From Ariolimax columbianus (taxonomy: Eukaryota; Mollusca; Gastropoda; Stylommatophora; Arionidae), in NCBI GenBank assembly GCA_036924085.1, contig JAVGWX010000011.1:23304239-23368238 (forward strand): DNA of 64,000 nucleotides. Direction: 5' to 3'. A program made the translations under genes and the position numbers. Of this stretch, positions 53,300 through 63,796 are shown one piece after another. The notes beneath the pieces were generated by a model. The model searched no databases. It had not been told where the DNA came from and saw only the letters and a program-made list of their open reading frames with translations. How positions within the stretch are numbered: position 1 is the first letter of the stretch; each line of letters opens with the position of its first letter.

Positions 53300-53720
53300 A
53301 CTGTCTTTATACTATCAGCCACAGTGGGAGATGGCTTTGATTTGGGCTTTCTATTGGAGGGTAGCAAGGTCTGGGCTGGACGTCCCGCTGGTTAAAGGAA
53401 AGTGAAGCGTCTGATATAGCCTCTCCTTTCCAGGTGTAGAGATCGCCGCTGGATTCACTGTTCGGCTTGCCGGGCAGAAGTTTCCATGCCAATGGCCTCT
53501 CCTACATTATTGTGTCACCATCAGCATCTTCATGACGCCCCCCCCCCCTGTTTCTTAGACACAGATTCTGCTGTGGGGCGCAACCGAGTACCCGGCCGTA
53601 TAACTGGGCGGGCAGATTGGGCTCATTAGCCTTGGTTGGCAGCCAATCTAAGAGAAGGTAAACTTTGACTCTAAACCTGGGTAGACTTCACGTCTACATG
53701 TGATCGAAAAATGTGGCGAG
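53300..53720. other. Unassigned, possible LINE 5' region
   Basis: Higher GC than its surroundings. On the minus strand 53307-53492 is open (LLPGKPNSESSGDLYTWKGE ..). It is compositionally unlike the neighbouring AT-rich DNA, but it contains no known domain. A host exon cannot be ruled out. A C run lies at 53536-53546. Confidence 0.3.
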
Positions 53721-54099
53721 CGGGTAGATGACTAGATGTCTGGTAATTCACAGCGCTACTATCCTTTTCCTGGTAACACATATGTTCACTTTCATTGATG
53801 TAACTTTTTCTTGCTTTGTCCCTTTTTCACTCCAGTCGGAGTACAAGGCAACAGCTTCAGTTTGCCTCCTTTAGGAACCCTGTGCCAATGTGATTTGTGC
53901 GTTTTTGGTGCAATTTTAAAAATGTCAATTTATTTTACACGATGAGGTCGCTAGCCCCATATGCACAACTTTCTCTAGTCGCCCTTTTACGACATGCGTG
54001 GATGTGCAGTGGGTCAGTTCTTTCTTCCCTAGTACATAAGCTAATATTAATGCAGGCGAAATATCAGAAAATGAGAGAGTAGTCACACTGGCGAGGGAA

Positions 54100-54480
54100 G
54101 GTGCTGCAGACGAGCAACAAGATGTACCAGTTAAATACCATCAAAATAAAAAGATAATTAAATCAATGAGAGAGCTTCCAACACAAATACAAGATGACTA
54201 TCATAATATAATAAGGCAAGAGCATATTGTCATACTGCGCCTCAGAACAGGACACAACCGACTCAGCGTGCAAAACAAATTGGATTGGCAGTTCAAGTAT
54301 GTATCCATGTGGACAGGCACCCCATATTTCGGAGCCTATACTTCAGGACTGTCCAGAGTATGAGATACTGAGGAGGACATACTGGAAATTATATGGACCT
54401 ATTTGTGAACTGCAGAAGACTGTGAGGTTCATACAAGAGATAACTTTGCAGATGTAGACATGCTCCAAGCAAACGAAGGA
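54100..54480 (+). pseudogene. LINE-A-like C-terminal fragment
   Basis: 'QEHIVILRLRTGHNRL' followed, in another frame, by 'MYPCGQAPHISEPILQDCPE', the decayed CxC..H..C region. One frameshift separates them. Confidence 0.65.
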
Positions 54481-54559
54481 AGTAGAAGAGGAATTAATGC
54501 AGAGTTCACTGCGACCTGTATTATTTCAAAGACAAAATTTAAAGAATTGCTGATCCATA

Positions 54560-54925
54560 GAGATCAAGATGCTGAACAGTGCACGAGCTGTAGCGGTCAG
54601 TGACCCACAGTTTATTTTCGAGCGCCAGGGCCAGTGACACAAAGCTGTCAAGACCCTTCTACGCCTGCACGCGATGATCCTGGCTAATAGGCTGTAATAT
54701 AGTAGACTGGCTAAGGAGAAGGGATATAAAAAGGGGATGCTAACCCGGTACCCCTAAAATGCATGCTGAAGTCGGATGTGTCAGACCGAAATGTACAAAT
54801 AAGGAAGTCAAGCTGTAAACTACTACACAACGCATTCAGTTCTCCGGACAACATACTGCTACTTGCAAAGCTATTTTCATGGTTTGGTAAAGGGAGTTCG
54901 AGAACAAAGAAGCAGTGGAAGAAAA
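54560..54925 (+). mobile_element. SINE-E copy, near full length, sense
   Basis: Starts 'gatcaagatgctgaacagtg' and passes 'cagtgacacaaagctgtcaa', 'aagtcggatgtgtcagaccg' and 'gtcaagctgtaaactactac', ending 'gagttcgagaacaaagaagc'. It is a good reference for the 5' boundary of the family. 54925-56020 holds no recognised gene or repeat. Confidence 0.88.
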
Positions 54926-56019
54926 AAAAAGAGGAAGAAGTTGCTCAATAGATAATCATTTGGGCTTCCTGTAAGGTGGTCAGATGGGGTAGGTTGACAT
55001 TTGTACCGGATTGAGTGAAGACGAGGCAAACATATCTGAATTCCATGTTAACAATTTTCTTCTTAGTCAAAGAAAGCGGCCTTCTTCGGCATTGTTGTGA
55101 TTATTTTGTTTTCTGTGCCTCAAATCTCTTTGCTAATACGGGCATCGCCATTTATATAAGGACCTTGTTTGTCTCGTGCGTCTCTTTGTCTTGTTTCGTC
55201 TGCGTTACATATTCTCTCGCTTCCTTTTTCTTTGTGACAATCTCATCAATCCGGGAACAACAAAATGATGTTTCCTAACCACGTTTATTGCAGCCAGCTG
55301 TGCCATAGATAGCACGACCTGTGAGCTGGCACGATCCAAAAATGGCTACAAATTGACGTCACGCGCTGGGCTCGAGTCACCGTTTCCCTGGCAACATGAC
55401 GCTAACCGACCGATTTATACAGCTCTTATTGCACGGAGATTTTGAATGTCTATTAAAAGTTCGGCTTCACGGCCGGTGTTAGGATTTTTTTTGTTTTTGT
55501 CTCGGATTTATTTTGGTTCGTTTATATCCTGTCCCCTTTTTTGCACGTTTCTTTCAATCCTAAAATAGAAACTCCAGCATATTTTGTTACTGGCAGTGTA
55601 AAACATTCCTTGTCATAAAACACGCTAGTCAGAACCAAGTAATGGAAGTGGCGAATAGTATTCGTCTAGTCTTTGTTATAACTATACTATTAAGTTAGGG
55701 TATGGAGTAGAAGAATGGTATAGTCCGTTAAGAAACGTGCCCCTTCACTGTAGCTCAACAAACACTCGAATGACATTGCTGAAAATATACATTCCAAATG
55801 TATATCGGTCTTACGTAGAAGACTTTCGTGTCTCCTTTTGTGTCCAAGACAATGGTCGTTTTTGTATCATTTTCAATATTTGTCTTTCTGCGAATACTTC
55901 AAATGATGGATGGTGTTATTGGATCTTCTTTCTGTCCAACTCAGTCATTTCATTCTAGGAAGTAACATATTTCAATGTCATTACATTTTAAAATGTATTC
56001 AGTCACATTGCGAAGCGGT

Positions 56020-56537
56020 CTTTGTTGTTGTTTGCGAATGCTCACAATGAGTAGGTTAGTTTTTTTGTGCGCCCTGAAAAGGACGTTAAGTGGCGGGTTG
56101 CAGTAGCTTTCCTCACATCACGAGCAAGTGACACGGCTCCCAACCCTAAGGTCCTGGGTTCGCTCCCCATCACAGCACCGGTCGCAACTCCGGGGAAACA
56201 AACACTTAGAAAATGCAGGAGGAAGCAGACCCTTACATAAAATGCATGCCGAAGTCGGATGTACTGGGCCGACAGGTGCAACATAAAAACACAGTGCAAC
56301 GCACACCACCTTGCGGAATAGGAAATAAGGTGAACGCAAAAATAAAGAACATCCGAGCGCGCTGATGAAGGTGGACTGGGGTCCTCCAGGCGGTTGTGCT
56401 ATGCTGGGCTTCATCTGTGTGTCCCTCACTACTACGGGGATCACATCGATCCCCCACCTCGTTAACCAGGCTTCCTTTAGAACATCTCGTTTCTAGGGAA
56501 GGCCACTAGGAAGACGAGGTGAGGGTCTTGGCCAGTT
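56020..56537 (-). mobile_element. Repeat-D copy interrupted by SINE-B
   Basis: 'tttgttgttgtttgcgaatg' to 'ctttcctcacatcacgagc', then SINE-B, then 'gatgaaggtggactggggtc' to 'gtgagggtcttggccagt', where another retroposon follows. Confidence 0.8.
56115..56352 (+). mobile_element. SINE-B copy 6, 5'-truncated
   Basis: Starts inside the tRNA-like head ('agtgacacggctcccaaccc') and ends 'gtgaacgcaaaaataaagaa'. Flanks acatcacgagc and acatccgagc resemble an imperfect duplication. Confidence 0.8.
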
Positions 56538-56690
56538 AGGGGCCGCGGTAGCGCAAAGGTTAGTGCATTGGCTTCGGTCAGGAGATCATGGTTCAATCCA
56601 AAGTTGGTGGGGGATTTCTTTCCTGATTACCACCGGTCCCTGTGGTCGACCCAGCCACATAACGTGCACCTCATCCACTATGTGACGTTG
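56538..56690 (+). mobile_element. tRNA-derived SINE with minisatellite tail
   Basis: Head 'ggggccgcggtagcgcaaag' and 'atcatggttcaatcc' are box A- and box B-like. The body of about 100 bp ends at 'cctcatccactatgtgac', where a 47 bp tandem array takes over. Confidence 0.7.
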
Positions 56691-57245
56691 GTTACAAACT
56701 AATATGGGCCTAACACCATATTTCCTATGTGAATTTGGTTACAAAATAATATGGGCCTAACACCATATTTCCTATGTGACTTTGGTTTCAAATTAATATG
56801 GGCATAACACCATATTTCCTATGTGCCGTTGGTTACAAAATAATATGGGCCTAACACCATATTTCCTATGTGCCGTTGGTTACAAACTAATATGGGCCTA
56901 ACACCATATTTCCTATGTGCCGTTGGTTACAAAATAATATGGGCCTAACACCATATTTCCTATGTGCCGTTGGTTACAAAATAATATGGGCCTAACACCA
57001 TATTTCCTATGTGACTTTGGTTACAAAATAATATGGGCCTAACACCATATTTCCTATGTGCCGTTGGTTACAAATTAATATGGGCCTAACACCATATTTC
57101 CTATGTGCCGTTGGTTACAAAATAATATGGGCCTAACACCATATTTTCTATGTGACTTTGGTTACAAATTAATATGGGCCTAATACCATATTTCCTATGT
57201 GACTTTGGTTACAAAATAATATGGGCCTAACACCATATTTCCTAT
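56681..57245. repeat. 47 bp x12 tandem array
   Basis: Twelve units of tatgtgacgttggttacaaa / ctaatatgggcctaacacca / tatttcc. Two main subtypes (tgacttt and tgccgtt) alternate in blocks. It begins exactly at the 3' end of the tRNA-derived SINE. Confidence 0.95.
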
Positions 57246-57713
57246 GCCGGCGTGGCGGGTAAAATAAAATATAATATTAAAAAAACATTAATTGGGCTAA
57301 AAAGTCTTTTCAAAGTCCTACAGTAACTCATTGACCATTTTATTGATTGAAAATCGGGAAAGACAACATTGCTGTTGTTTTATGGGAAATAGTAAACGCT
57401 CACTCATCACACCACCAAATGTTTCACAATGTAAGCGATATCTTCGTCATTACATACGTCTGTGTATTATTCAAAGGCATAGATTAACCTAAATCTGGCT
57501 GGTATACAAGGGCTTGTCATGAGACTTTACCAGGACTATGAATGAAGAGAAATGAAAAAGGAGAAAGTTGAAATTTGGCATATATGTAGCTCATTCAATT
57601 TGTATTCGGCTTGAGAAGTATGAATTTCCTTCCTTGACGGGTTTACCCGGTTTGGTGCATGGCGCAACACACCTTATTGACCGGATCTGCTACTCTAAAG
57701 GTTTGTCAGAACA

Positions 57714-58760
57714 ATGGAGAAATCAGATGCCAGAACTGTGATAACATTCTTGATGTTGCAGGGAAAAACACCTACAGAAATACACAGAGAGATGGAACCA
57801 GTGTTTGAGGAATTATGTCTTTCGTATGCTTCTGTAAAAAACTGGTGTAGGCCATTTAAGTATGGCCGTTCCCATTTTGCTGATCTTCCAAGATCAGGAA
57901 GACCATCCTCAGAGTGCAGCGATGCAAATGCTACAAGAGAGAAGAAAATCATTGACCAGGATAGGAAAATGACAAAAGCAGAGATATCTAGGTCTGCAAA
58001 ACTGAATGAAAGTAGTTTTTTGGAATTTTGCACAACAGACTGAACATAAGAAAAGTGTGTGCCCGCTGGGTCCCGCGTCTGCTGACATGTGAACAGAAAC
58101 AAACGAGGGTTGATTGTTGTGGCCAGTTGCTCAAAGTGTGTCAGTCGAAAAACATATTGCCAACCATGGTGACAGTAGATGAGACATTGGGTTCACAATT
58201 ATGACCCGGAATCCAAAATTTCCAGCATGCAGTAGAAAACCTTGGGCTCACCAACACACGTCAAGCCAAGAGCACAGAAATCTACAAGAAAAGTGATGCT
58301 GACTGTATTTTTTTGGGACGTCAAAGGTGTCATATTAAAAGATTACCTGCCTCATGGCTACACGGTTAATGGGCAATATTATGCAGATCTCCTTACCAAA
58401 CTAAGAAAGACTGTGACTAGAAAACGAGGGATAGCGCGCACTCAAAGTATGCCTTTGCTTCAAGACAACGCGTCCTCCCATAAAGCACGGCTTGTGCTAC
58501 AAAAAGCCAACGACTTAAATATTGAAATTCTTCCACAACCACCATATTCTTCGGATTTTGCTCCATCATATTTTTTTCTTTTTCCAAAACTTAAAAAACA
58601 GCTGAAAGGAATAATTTTGACAGTGACGAAGATGTCATACTAGCTTGTGATGACTGGTTTTGTTCGAAAAATTGGTTTCTTTATTTTGAAGGTCTTTTCA
58701 AGGTCACGCAGAGATGGCAGAAATGTATAAATTCAGGTGGTGGTTACATTGAGAAGGAAT
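57714..58760 (+). pseudogene. Mariner transposase, broken
   Basis: Starts MEKSDARTVITFLMLQGKTP (N-terminal helix-turn-helix), with DLPRSGRPSSEC linker, then a frameshift near 58015-58040. The following VTVDETLGS holds the first catalytic Asp, but normal Trp is replaced and a stop follows. 58242-58643 is open again: 'LLQDNASSHKA' (second Asp) and 'PPYSSDFAPSYFFLFPK' (third Asp kept, later D of the motif now Y). The C-terminus after a further frameshift reads RWQKCINSGGGYIEKE. Full-length would be about 345 residues; at least three lesions make it inactive. Confidence 0.9.
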
Positions 58761-58780
58761 AAGCACTGTGCCAAATCCCA

Positions 58781-58924
58781 ACTTTCTCCTCCTACTCCTT
58801 CATGGTCAGGGTAAAGACTTTCTCCTCCTACTCCTTCATGGTCAGGGTAAAGACTTTCTCCTCCTACTCCTTCATGGTCAGGGTAAAGACTTTCTCCTCC
58901 TACTCCTTCATGGTCAGGGTAAAG
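58781..58924. repeat. 36 bp x4 repeat adjoining the mariner right TIR
   Basis: Four identical units actttctcctcctactcctt plus catggtcagggtaaag, the last running directly into the outer TIR 'acttatgacaag'. The unit contains the inner half of the TIR, so TIR-proximal sequence is present four times. Confidence 0.95.
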
Positions 58925-59009
58925 ACTTATGACAAGCCCCTTGTATTACAATGGGAATACACGTGAAATTTGTCATAAACATCACAATGAAGCTGTATAA
59001 ATATTTCTC

Positions 59010-59470
59010 TAAGAAGGCCCAATTGGTTTGGCCACATTGTGAGAATGCAACCAGACTATATTGTGAGAATGCAACCAGATCACATTGTGAGAATGCAACC
59101 AGATCACATTGTGAGAATGCAACCAGACCACATTGTTCAAGCAACCTTCTACAGGAGAACATCAGGAAGAAGGGCGAGATGTAGACCGAAGAAAAGGTGG
59201 ATAGACGGCGTAAAAGACACCTGCAGTAAAATGGGAAAAAATGTTACTCGAGCCACGAGACAGACGAAAGACATACAAACCACGACACTGGGCTACAACC
59301 CGGTAGAAATGGAGACAACACAAGAAGAAGAAGAAAAAGAAAGCTCAATATCGGAGTATTTATCATTGTATTTCCAATCCAGAGAAGAGTACATTGCACG
59401 CTTTGGGTATAAGTCGACGGCCATGCTCACGCTGGGTACAAGACTAGGCAAGATAATATTCAAGGTAAAC
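59010..59470 (+). pseudogene. LINE RT C-terminal fragment with 24 bp in-frame repeat
   Basis: Reads LVWPHCENATR in one frame and VRMQPDHIVRMQPDHIV in another, then QATFYRRTSGRRARCRPKKR and 'WIDGVKDTCSKMGKNVTRAT'. This is the usual C-terminus of a LINE (GHxxRM..GRPxxRW..D). The (R)MQPDHIV block is repeated four times (24 bp units, 59034-59135). Confidence 0.75.
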
Positions 59471-59544
59471 TGAACACAGGTAAAAAAAAAAAAAAAAAAA
59501 AACAAAGAGGCAACGAAAGGTTACATAGTTTTGTGAAGGGTTAT

Positions 59545-59935
59545 CAAATTTAGGTCTCGAGGTAAGGTGTCCGCCTCGGGTGCTGGAAATCGCTGTTTCG
59601 AATCACGGTGGAGACCGAGATTTTTTCACGTGGATCTTCTGGTAAAAATTCCACTGATCTCTGGGTAGTGAAATCGGACTTTCGTGTTCAGTGTCGAGCA
59701 CGTTGAAAATCTCTTGGCAGTTAATCGAAAAGAACGGGCTGGACGCCGGTGTTCAGACAAAATTCAAAAATTGAAGTTAAAAAATATACCCGAATTATTT
59801 GTACCTTCCCCCAGGGCTAGTAAGCCGCAGGAAGTTTTAAGATATATACTACGTATAGCCGAAGCCGTCCACTACATGGCAGCAGATATTAACATGCCTG
59901 TTTGAATACCAGGATTCCAAGTATTGTAAGTTATT
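59545..59935 (+). mobile_element. SINE-L copy 3, full length
   Basis: tRNA-like head 'taggtctcgaggtaaggtgt' and 'tgtttcgaatcacgg'. The body includes 'gtgaaatcggactttcgtgt' and 'cacgttgaaaatctcttggc', ending 'tgaataccaggattccaagt'. Possible short flanks ttatcaa and ttattaa. Defines the 390 bp consensus. 59935-60100 is unassigned. Confidence 0.85.
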
Positions 59936-60192
59936 AAGCAAGACATTTATTGAATGTTTGATTCTATAGAAACATTTACACTAAATAAATTCAAAATTGG
60001 GCTGTGAAAATACTATTTTTGTCTCACTTTTCATAAGTATTTAGGCATAAACAAAATATTAATCGTGAAAAGACACATCGATTAGTTCACAGAAGAAAGA
60101 AGTAAGAGAAATGCGCAGAGAATGTTATGATATTGTGTCTCGTATAGAAGAAACATGGATCAATGCACATCGCACAAGTGAAAAGGAATGAC

Positions 60193-62282
60193 AGTCAGTA
60201 GATGGAAAGAAGAAAAGAATTGAACCCAGCAGCAGCCGCAAACGCCTTTGTCATCACTATGCCAGAGCAAACCACATCGAGGTCCCTGCAGATAGGCATA
60301 CAGACATTAGCGAAGAGCTAAAGGGGCACGACAACATGAATACGGCACCTGAAGAGCACATGATGGCCAAATTAACAATGCGCGAAATGGAAGAGGCTAT
60401 GAGAACATTAAAGAAAAGGAAATCTCCCGGAAAAGACGGGATAACAAACGAAATGCTGATGGGGCTGGGCCAAACAGCGAAGAGGAAACTGCTATCGGTC
60501 CTGAACCAAAGCTGGAAAAGGGGAATTGTACCCCAGGCATGGAAAGACGCAATACTGGTACCAGTACCAAAAACAGGAAAGGACAAAACAGATCCAAATG
60601 TATACAGGCCCATCAGCCTACTGAGCTGTGTCGGCAAGCTGATGGAACGGATGATAAACACCAGACTGATGTGGCATCTGGAAGAAAAACGAATACTAAT
60701 TCCACAGCAAGCCGGCTTTAGACAGCACAGATCCACTGAGGATCAGGTCATCCTCATAGCCCAGGAGATAGAAGATGCCTACCAGGCACAGAAACACACA
60801 GTAGCTGTTTGGGTGGATCTGGAAAAGGCATTTGACAAAGTCTGGAAAGACGGACTTAGAGTCAAGCTAAGAAGAAGTGATGTTTGTGGGAAAATGTACA
60901 AGTGGATCAACCACTACCTCAAACAAAGAACGGCCAGAGTCCAAGTACAAGGGCAGATGAGCAAAAAGGTGACACTCGAGCAGGGAGTACCCCAAGGGGG
61001 AGTACTGTCACCCACACTCTTCCTGGTATATATAAACGATATTACAGAGAATATACCAAGAAGAGTCCATAGCTCAATGTTTGCAGACGATCTGGCTATG
61101 TGGACCTCTGAAAAGAATCTCACCATAGCAAGAAATCGGATGCAGACGGCCCTAACATCGCTGGAAGAGTGGGCGAACTCATGGCTGGTCAAAATAAACG
61201 AGGAGAAAACCACATGCACAATATTCTCGCTATCATTAAAACCCCAAAATACCAAATTAAGTCTAAATGGCAAATTCCTGCAGCCAAACGACAAACCAAC
61301 CTATCTGGGAGTCACATTTGATCGGCGCATGACATGGAAAAGTCAGATTGAGAGAAACCGAATGAAAGCCAGAGAAAGAATGGCAATCATGAAGAAACTT
61401 GCTGGCACAAGCTGGGGAGCAGACGAAGGCATACTAAAGAAACTGTACACTGGAAGAGTGAGACCAGTTCTCGAGTATGGCATTTCGGCATGGACAACAA
61501 CAGCGAAGGCGAACTTCGATAAAGTTAGCAAACTTCAAAACCAAGCCATGAGAATTATAACAGGAGGCATGAAGTCAACGCCAATTGTAGAACTTGAAAA
61601 GATTACAAAACTGCAATCCATGACCGATAGAAGAGACTGTAGAGCCCAGCTGCAGTCAGAGAAACTCCGAAGACTGACCGACCATCCAATGCACCAGAGA
61701 CTAAACAATTTGGGAAATGGGAAACTAAAGCGGAGAAACTTTGCAGTAATAGCCAAAGCACAGATGCACGAAGATCCCATAAACGCACTAACAACACCAA
61801 AACCCATCACTACTGTACGAAAACCTACCTGGAGGCAGGATATATTTCCAGAGGTGGTAGAAAATATACCAGGTATTGGAAACAAAAACTGCCAGACTGA
61901 AAAAGAAAGGAGAGATACTACCCTAAGCTTCATATCGAAAAGCTACCCAAGCATGGACTGGGCCCATGCATACACCGACGGTTCTGTAACAAACACCACA
62001 CAGAACGGAGGGGCAGGAGCATTCCTGAACCTACCAAATGGCAGAAAAATAACACTGTCATTCGCTACTCGTAAGTACACAAGCAATTTCAGAGCGGAGG
62101 CAGAGGCACTGAGGGCGGCAGTGGAAGAAATGGTGACACACAATGAAAATGAAAGCCATATAGTCCTGCTTACAGATGCTCTCGCCGTAGTCACAGCGCT
62201 AAAAAGCCAGAAAAACACTGAGCTTAATGACTTAAGAGCAGCACTCTGCAAACTGTGCCAGCAGTCCGCACCAAAAGGGTAG
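60193..62282 (+). pseudogene. LINE-A reverse transcriptase and RNase H, frameshifted
   Basis: Counting from Met at 60336, an uninterrupted 648-codon frame holds the RT: KSPGKDG (30s), YRPISLLSCVGKLMERMI (90-107), AGFRQHRSTEDQ (126-137), VDLEKAF (Asp161), QGVPQGGVLSPTLF (216-229), MFADDLAMW (Asp251, Asp252) and PTYLGVTFD. Then comes RNase H with AYTDGS (Asp548), RAEAEALRAA (Glu588) and LLTDAL (Asp614). It then runs into a stop at APKG before the last RNase H motif. The catalytic residues seen are intact. The frame opens upstream of the Met, so no genuine start is implied. Confidence 0.9.
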
Positions 62283-62761
62283 TGGTACAGTGGGTCCCAT
62301 CACACTGCAACATCCAAGGCAACGAGGAGGCAGACAGACTGGCAAAAGAAGGTGCAAGACTACCACACACAGACACTAGTATGACGTACAAAGAGTCAAA
62401 ACGGCTTATCAAAGCCAGATACATGACCAAATGGGAAACCGAACATACTGGTTACACCAAAAACGATGCCTATTACCAGCTGAACCGAAGAGAGCAGGTC
62501 GTTGTCTTCAGACTTCGCACTGGCCACAATAGACTGAGGTACCACCTATTCAACAAATTGAAGATAGGTGGTACCGACGAATGCCGGTGCGGTACTGGTA
62601 AAATGACCGCGGAACATCTGCTGCAGAACTGCCCGACATACGAGGATCAGAGAGAGCAGATGTGGCCATCACCAGTGGAACTGCAAGACAAGCTCTATGG
62701 CAGTGGCGACAGCCTCAGGATGACCGCCGCTTTTTTCGAAGAAATAATGGTTACTGTCTGA
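62255..62761 (+). pseudogene. LINE-A end of RNase H and CCHC C-terminus
   Basis: In a different frame from the RT it reads VVVQWVPSHCNIQGNEEADR (last RNase H motif, catalytic Asp), 'NDAYYQLNRREQVVVFRLRT' and CRCGTGKMTAEHLLQNCP, an intact Cys-x-Cys..His..Cys zinc motif, ending EEIMVTV. A single frameshift around 62255-62275 separates it from the upstream part. It serves as the reference for fragments at 24.4, 37.6 and 54.2 kb. Confidence 0.9.
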
Positions 62762-62959
62762 CTGTGTACGAAGAAGAAGAAGAACCCAGCAGCAAAGGAA
62801 AAGTATCGATACTAATTCATTCAGTAAGAATCTATAATAGACATTGACAAATGCTAAACGTATTTCCGTTTTAAAATCTACAGACAATCTGGATTATCAT
62901 ACAAAGATGAAAGACCATGTATTTATAGGCTAGATTACTTTTCTTCCATATATATATAT

Positions 62960-63788
62960 ATATATATCCTCATCTTCACGTAGCATGTCCTTTGCAGTTC
63001 GTTGCTCTCATGACATCCTGTCTGTAGGAAACTATCTTTCGCCAGTCTTCCGGCCTGCACCAACGTCAAATCCAGCGTCTCCTTGATGTCCTAGGTCCAT
63101 CGTCTTCTCGGTCGGCCCCTGCCTCTCTTCCCAGTGACCATGTCCTCAATAACCACTCTCTCCAGTTCTTTTTTATCGTTTGACGTGTCCAAAGAACCAG
63201 TTTTCGGGTCCTTACGTCATTTATGAGCCAATTCTCCTCTACATTCAGGTCTTGCCGGATGGATTTGTTTCTTTCTTTCTTTGTTCACGGGATATTCAGG
63301 ACTCTTCTGTAGAACTGTGTTGCAAAAGTCCCGATCTTCGCTCTTATTGCTTTTGTAATCGTCCATGTTTCACATGCATAGGTTGCCACAGGAAAAATGC
63401 ATGTTCTTGGGATATTTAGTTTTAGTTCTTTGTTTGTGTTATGCCATAGGTTCTACATACTCCTTATCTTCTGCATTGCCATAGTCAGTCGTCTTCTTAC
63501 TTCCTTTATACAGTCTCCATTGTTGTTCAGTATTGATCCCAGGTATTCAAAATGTGAAACATGTTCAATCTCTTCGCCAGCTATCTTGTTTTTTTAAGGT
63601 TGGAGTTTTGTCTTATAAGTTGTCATTATCTTTGTTTTCTTTGCATTCAGGTAAACATTCTGTGTTTCACTATGTTTCTGGACTGATGTAATTATTTGTT
63701 CTAGGCCCTTGGCGTTGTTCCAGAGCAAATCTATGTCGTCACCATATCGTATGTCCGGTATCTCCTTTCCTCCTATAGTGAAAGGATA
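62960..63788 (-). pseudogene. LINE-H RT fragment with YGDD box
   Basis: Minus strand: IRYGDDIDLLWNNAKGLEQI (catalytic box), 'NAKKTKIMTT', thumb remnants, and 'GKRGRGRPRRRW' near 63100. It ends 'cacgtagcatgtcct' (plus) beside a (TA)n tract at 62949-62968. Multiple frameshifts. Same family as 23.1-24.0 kb. Confidence 0.75.
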
Positions 63789-63796
63789 TATATATC

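Larger units (their letters stand above)
57507..58943 (+). mobile_element. Mariner-family transposon with both TIRs
   Basis: TIRs 'caagggcttgtcatgagact' (left) and, in reverse complement, 'caaggggcttgtcataagtc' (right) are followed by matching 'ttacc(a/c)..gaccatgaa'-like bases. TA dinucleotides flank both sides (57505-57506, 58944-58945), giving 1,437 bp. It encodes a broken mariner transposase (separate entry). The region before the right TIR contains a 36 bp x4 amplification. Confidence 0.93.
60100..62790 (+). mobile_element. LINE-A, I/Nimbus-like, 5'-truncated, best-preserved copy
   Basis: Contains RT, RNase H and a C-terminal zinc motif in order and ends with a gaagaagaagaa tail (62772-62783). 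The endonuclease and ORF1 are missing, so it is 5'-truncated as is usual for target-primed insertions. A broken upstream segment (about 60100-60190) ends with a TGA. The open frame then runs from about 60190. One frameshift in RNase H splits the rest. Confidence 0.88.

Noticed and set aside
53307..53492. Possible host exon (minus strand, PGKPNSESSGDLYTWKGE)
   Set aside because: Composition looks coding-like, but no domain or credible splice-site pair could be assigned; left as unassigned region.
55015..55280. Open frame of 87 codons rich in hydrophobic residues
   Set aside because: AT-rich unique sequence, no recognised family, no splice or promoter context; likely chance.
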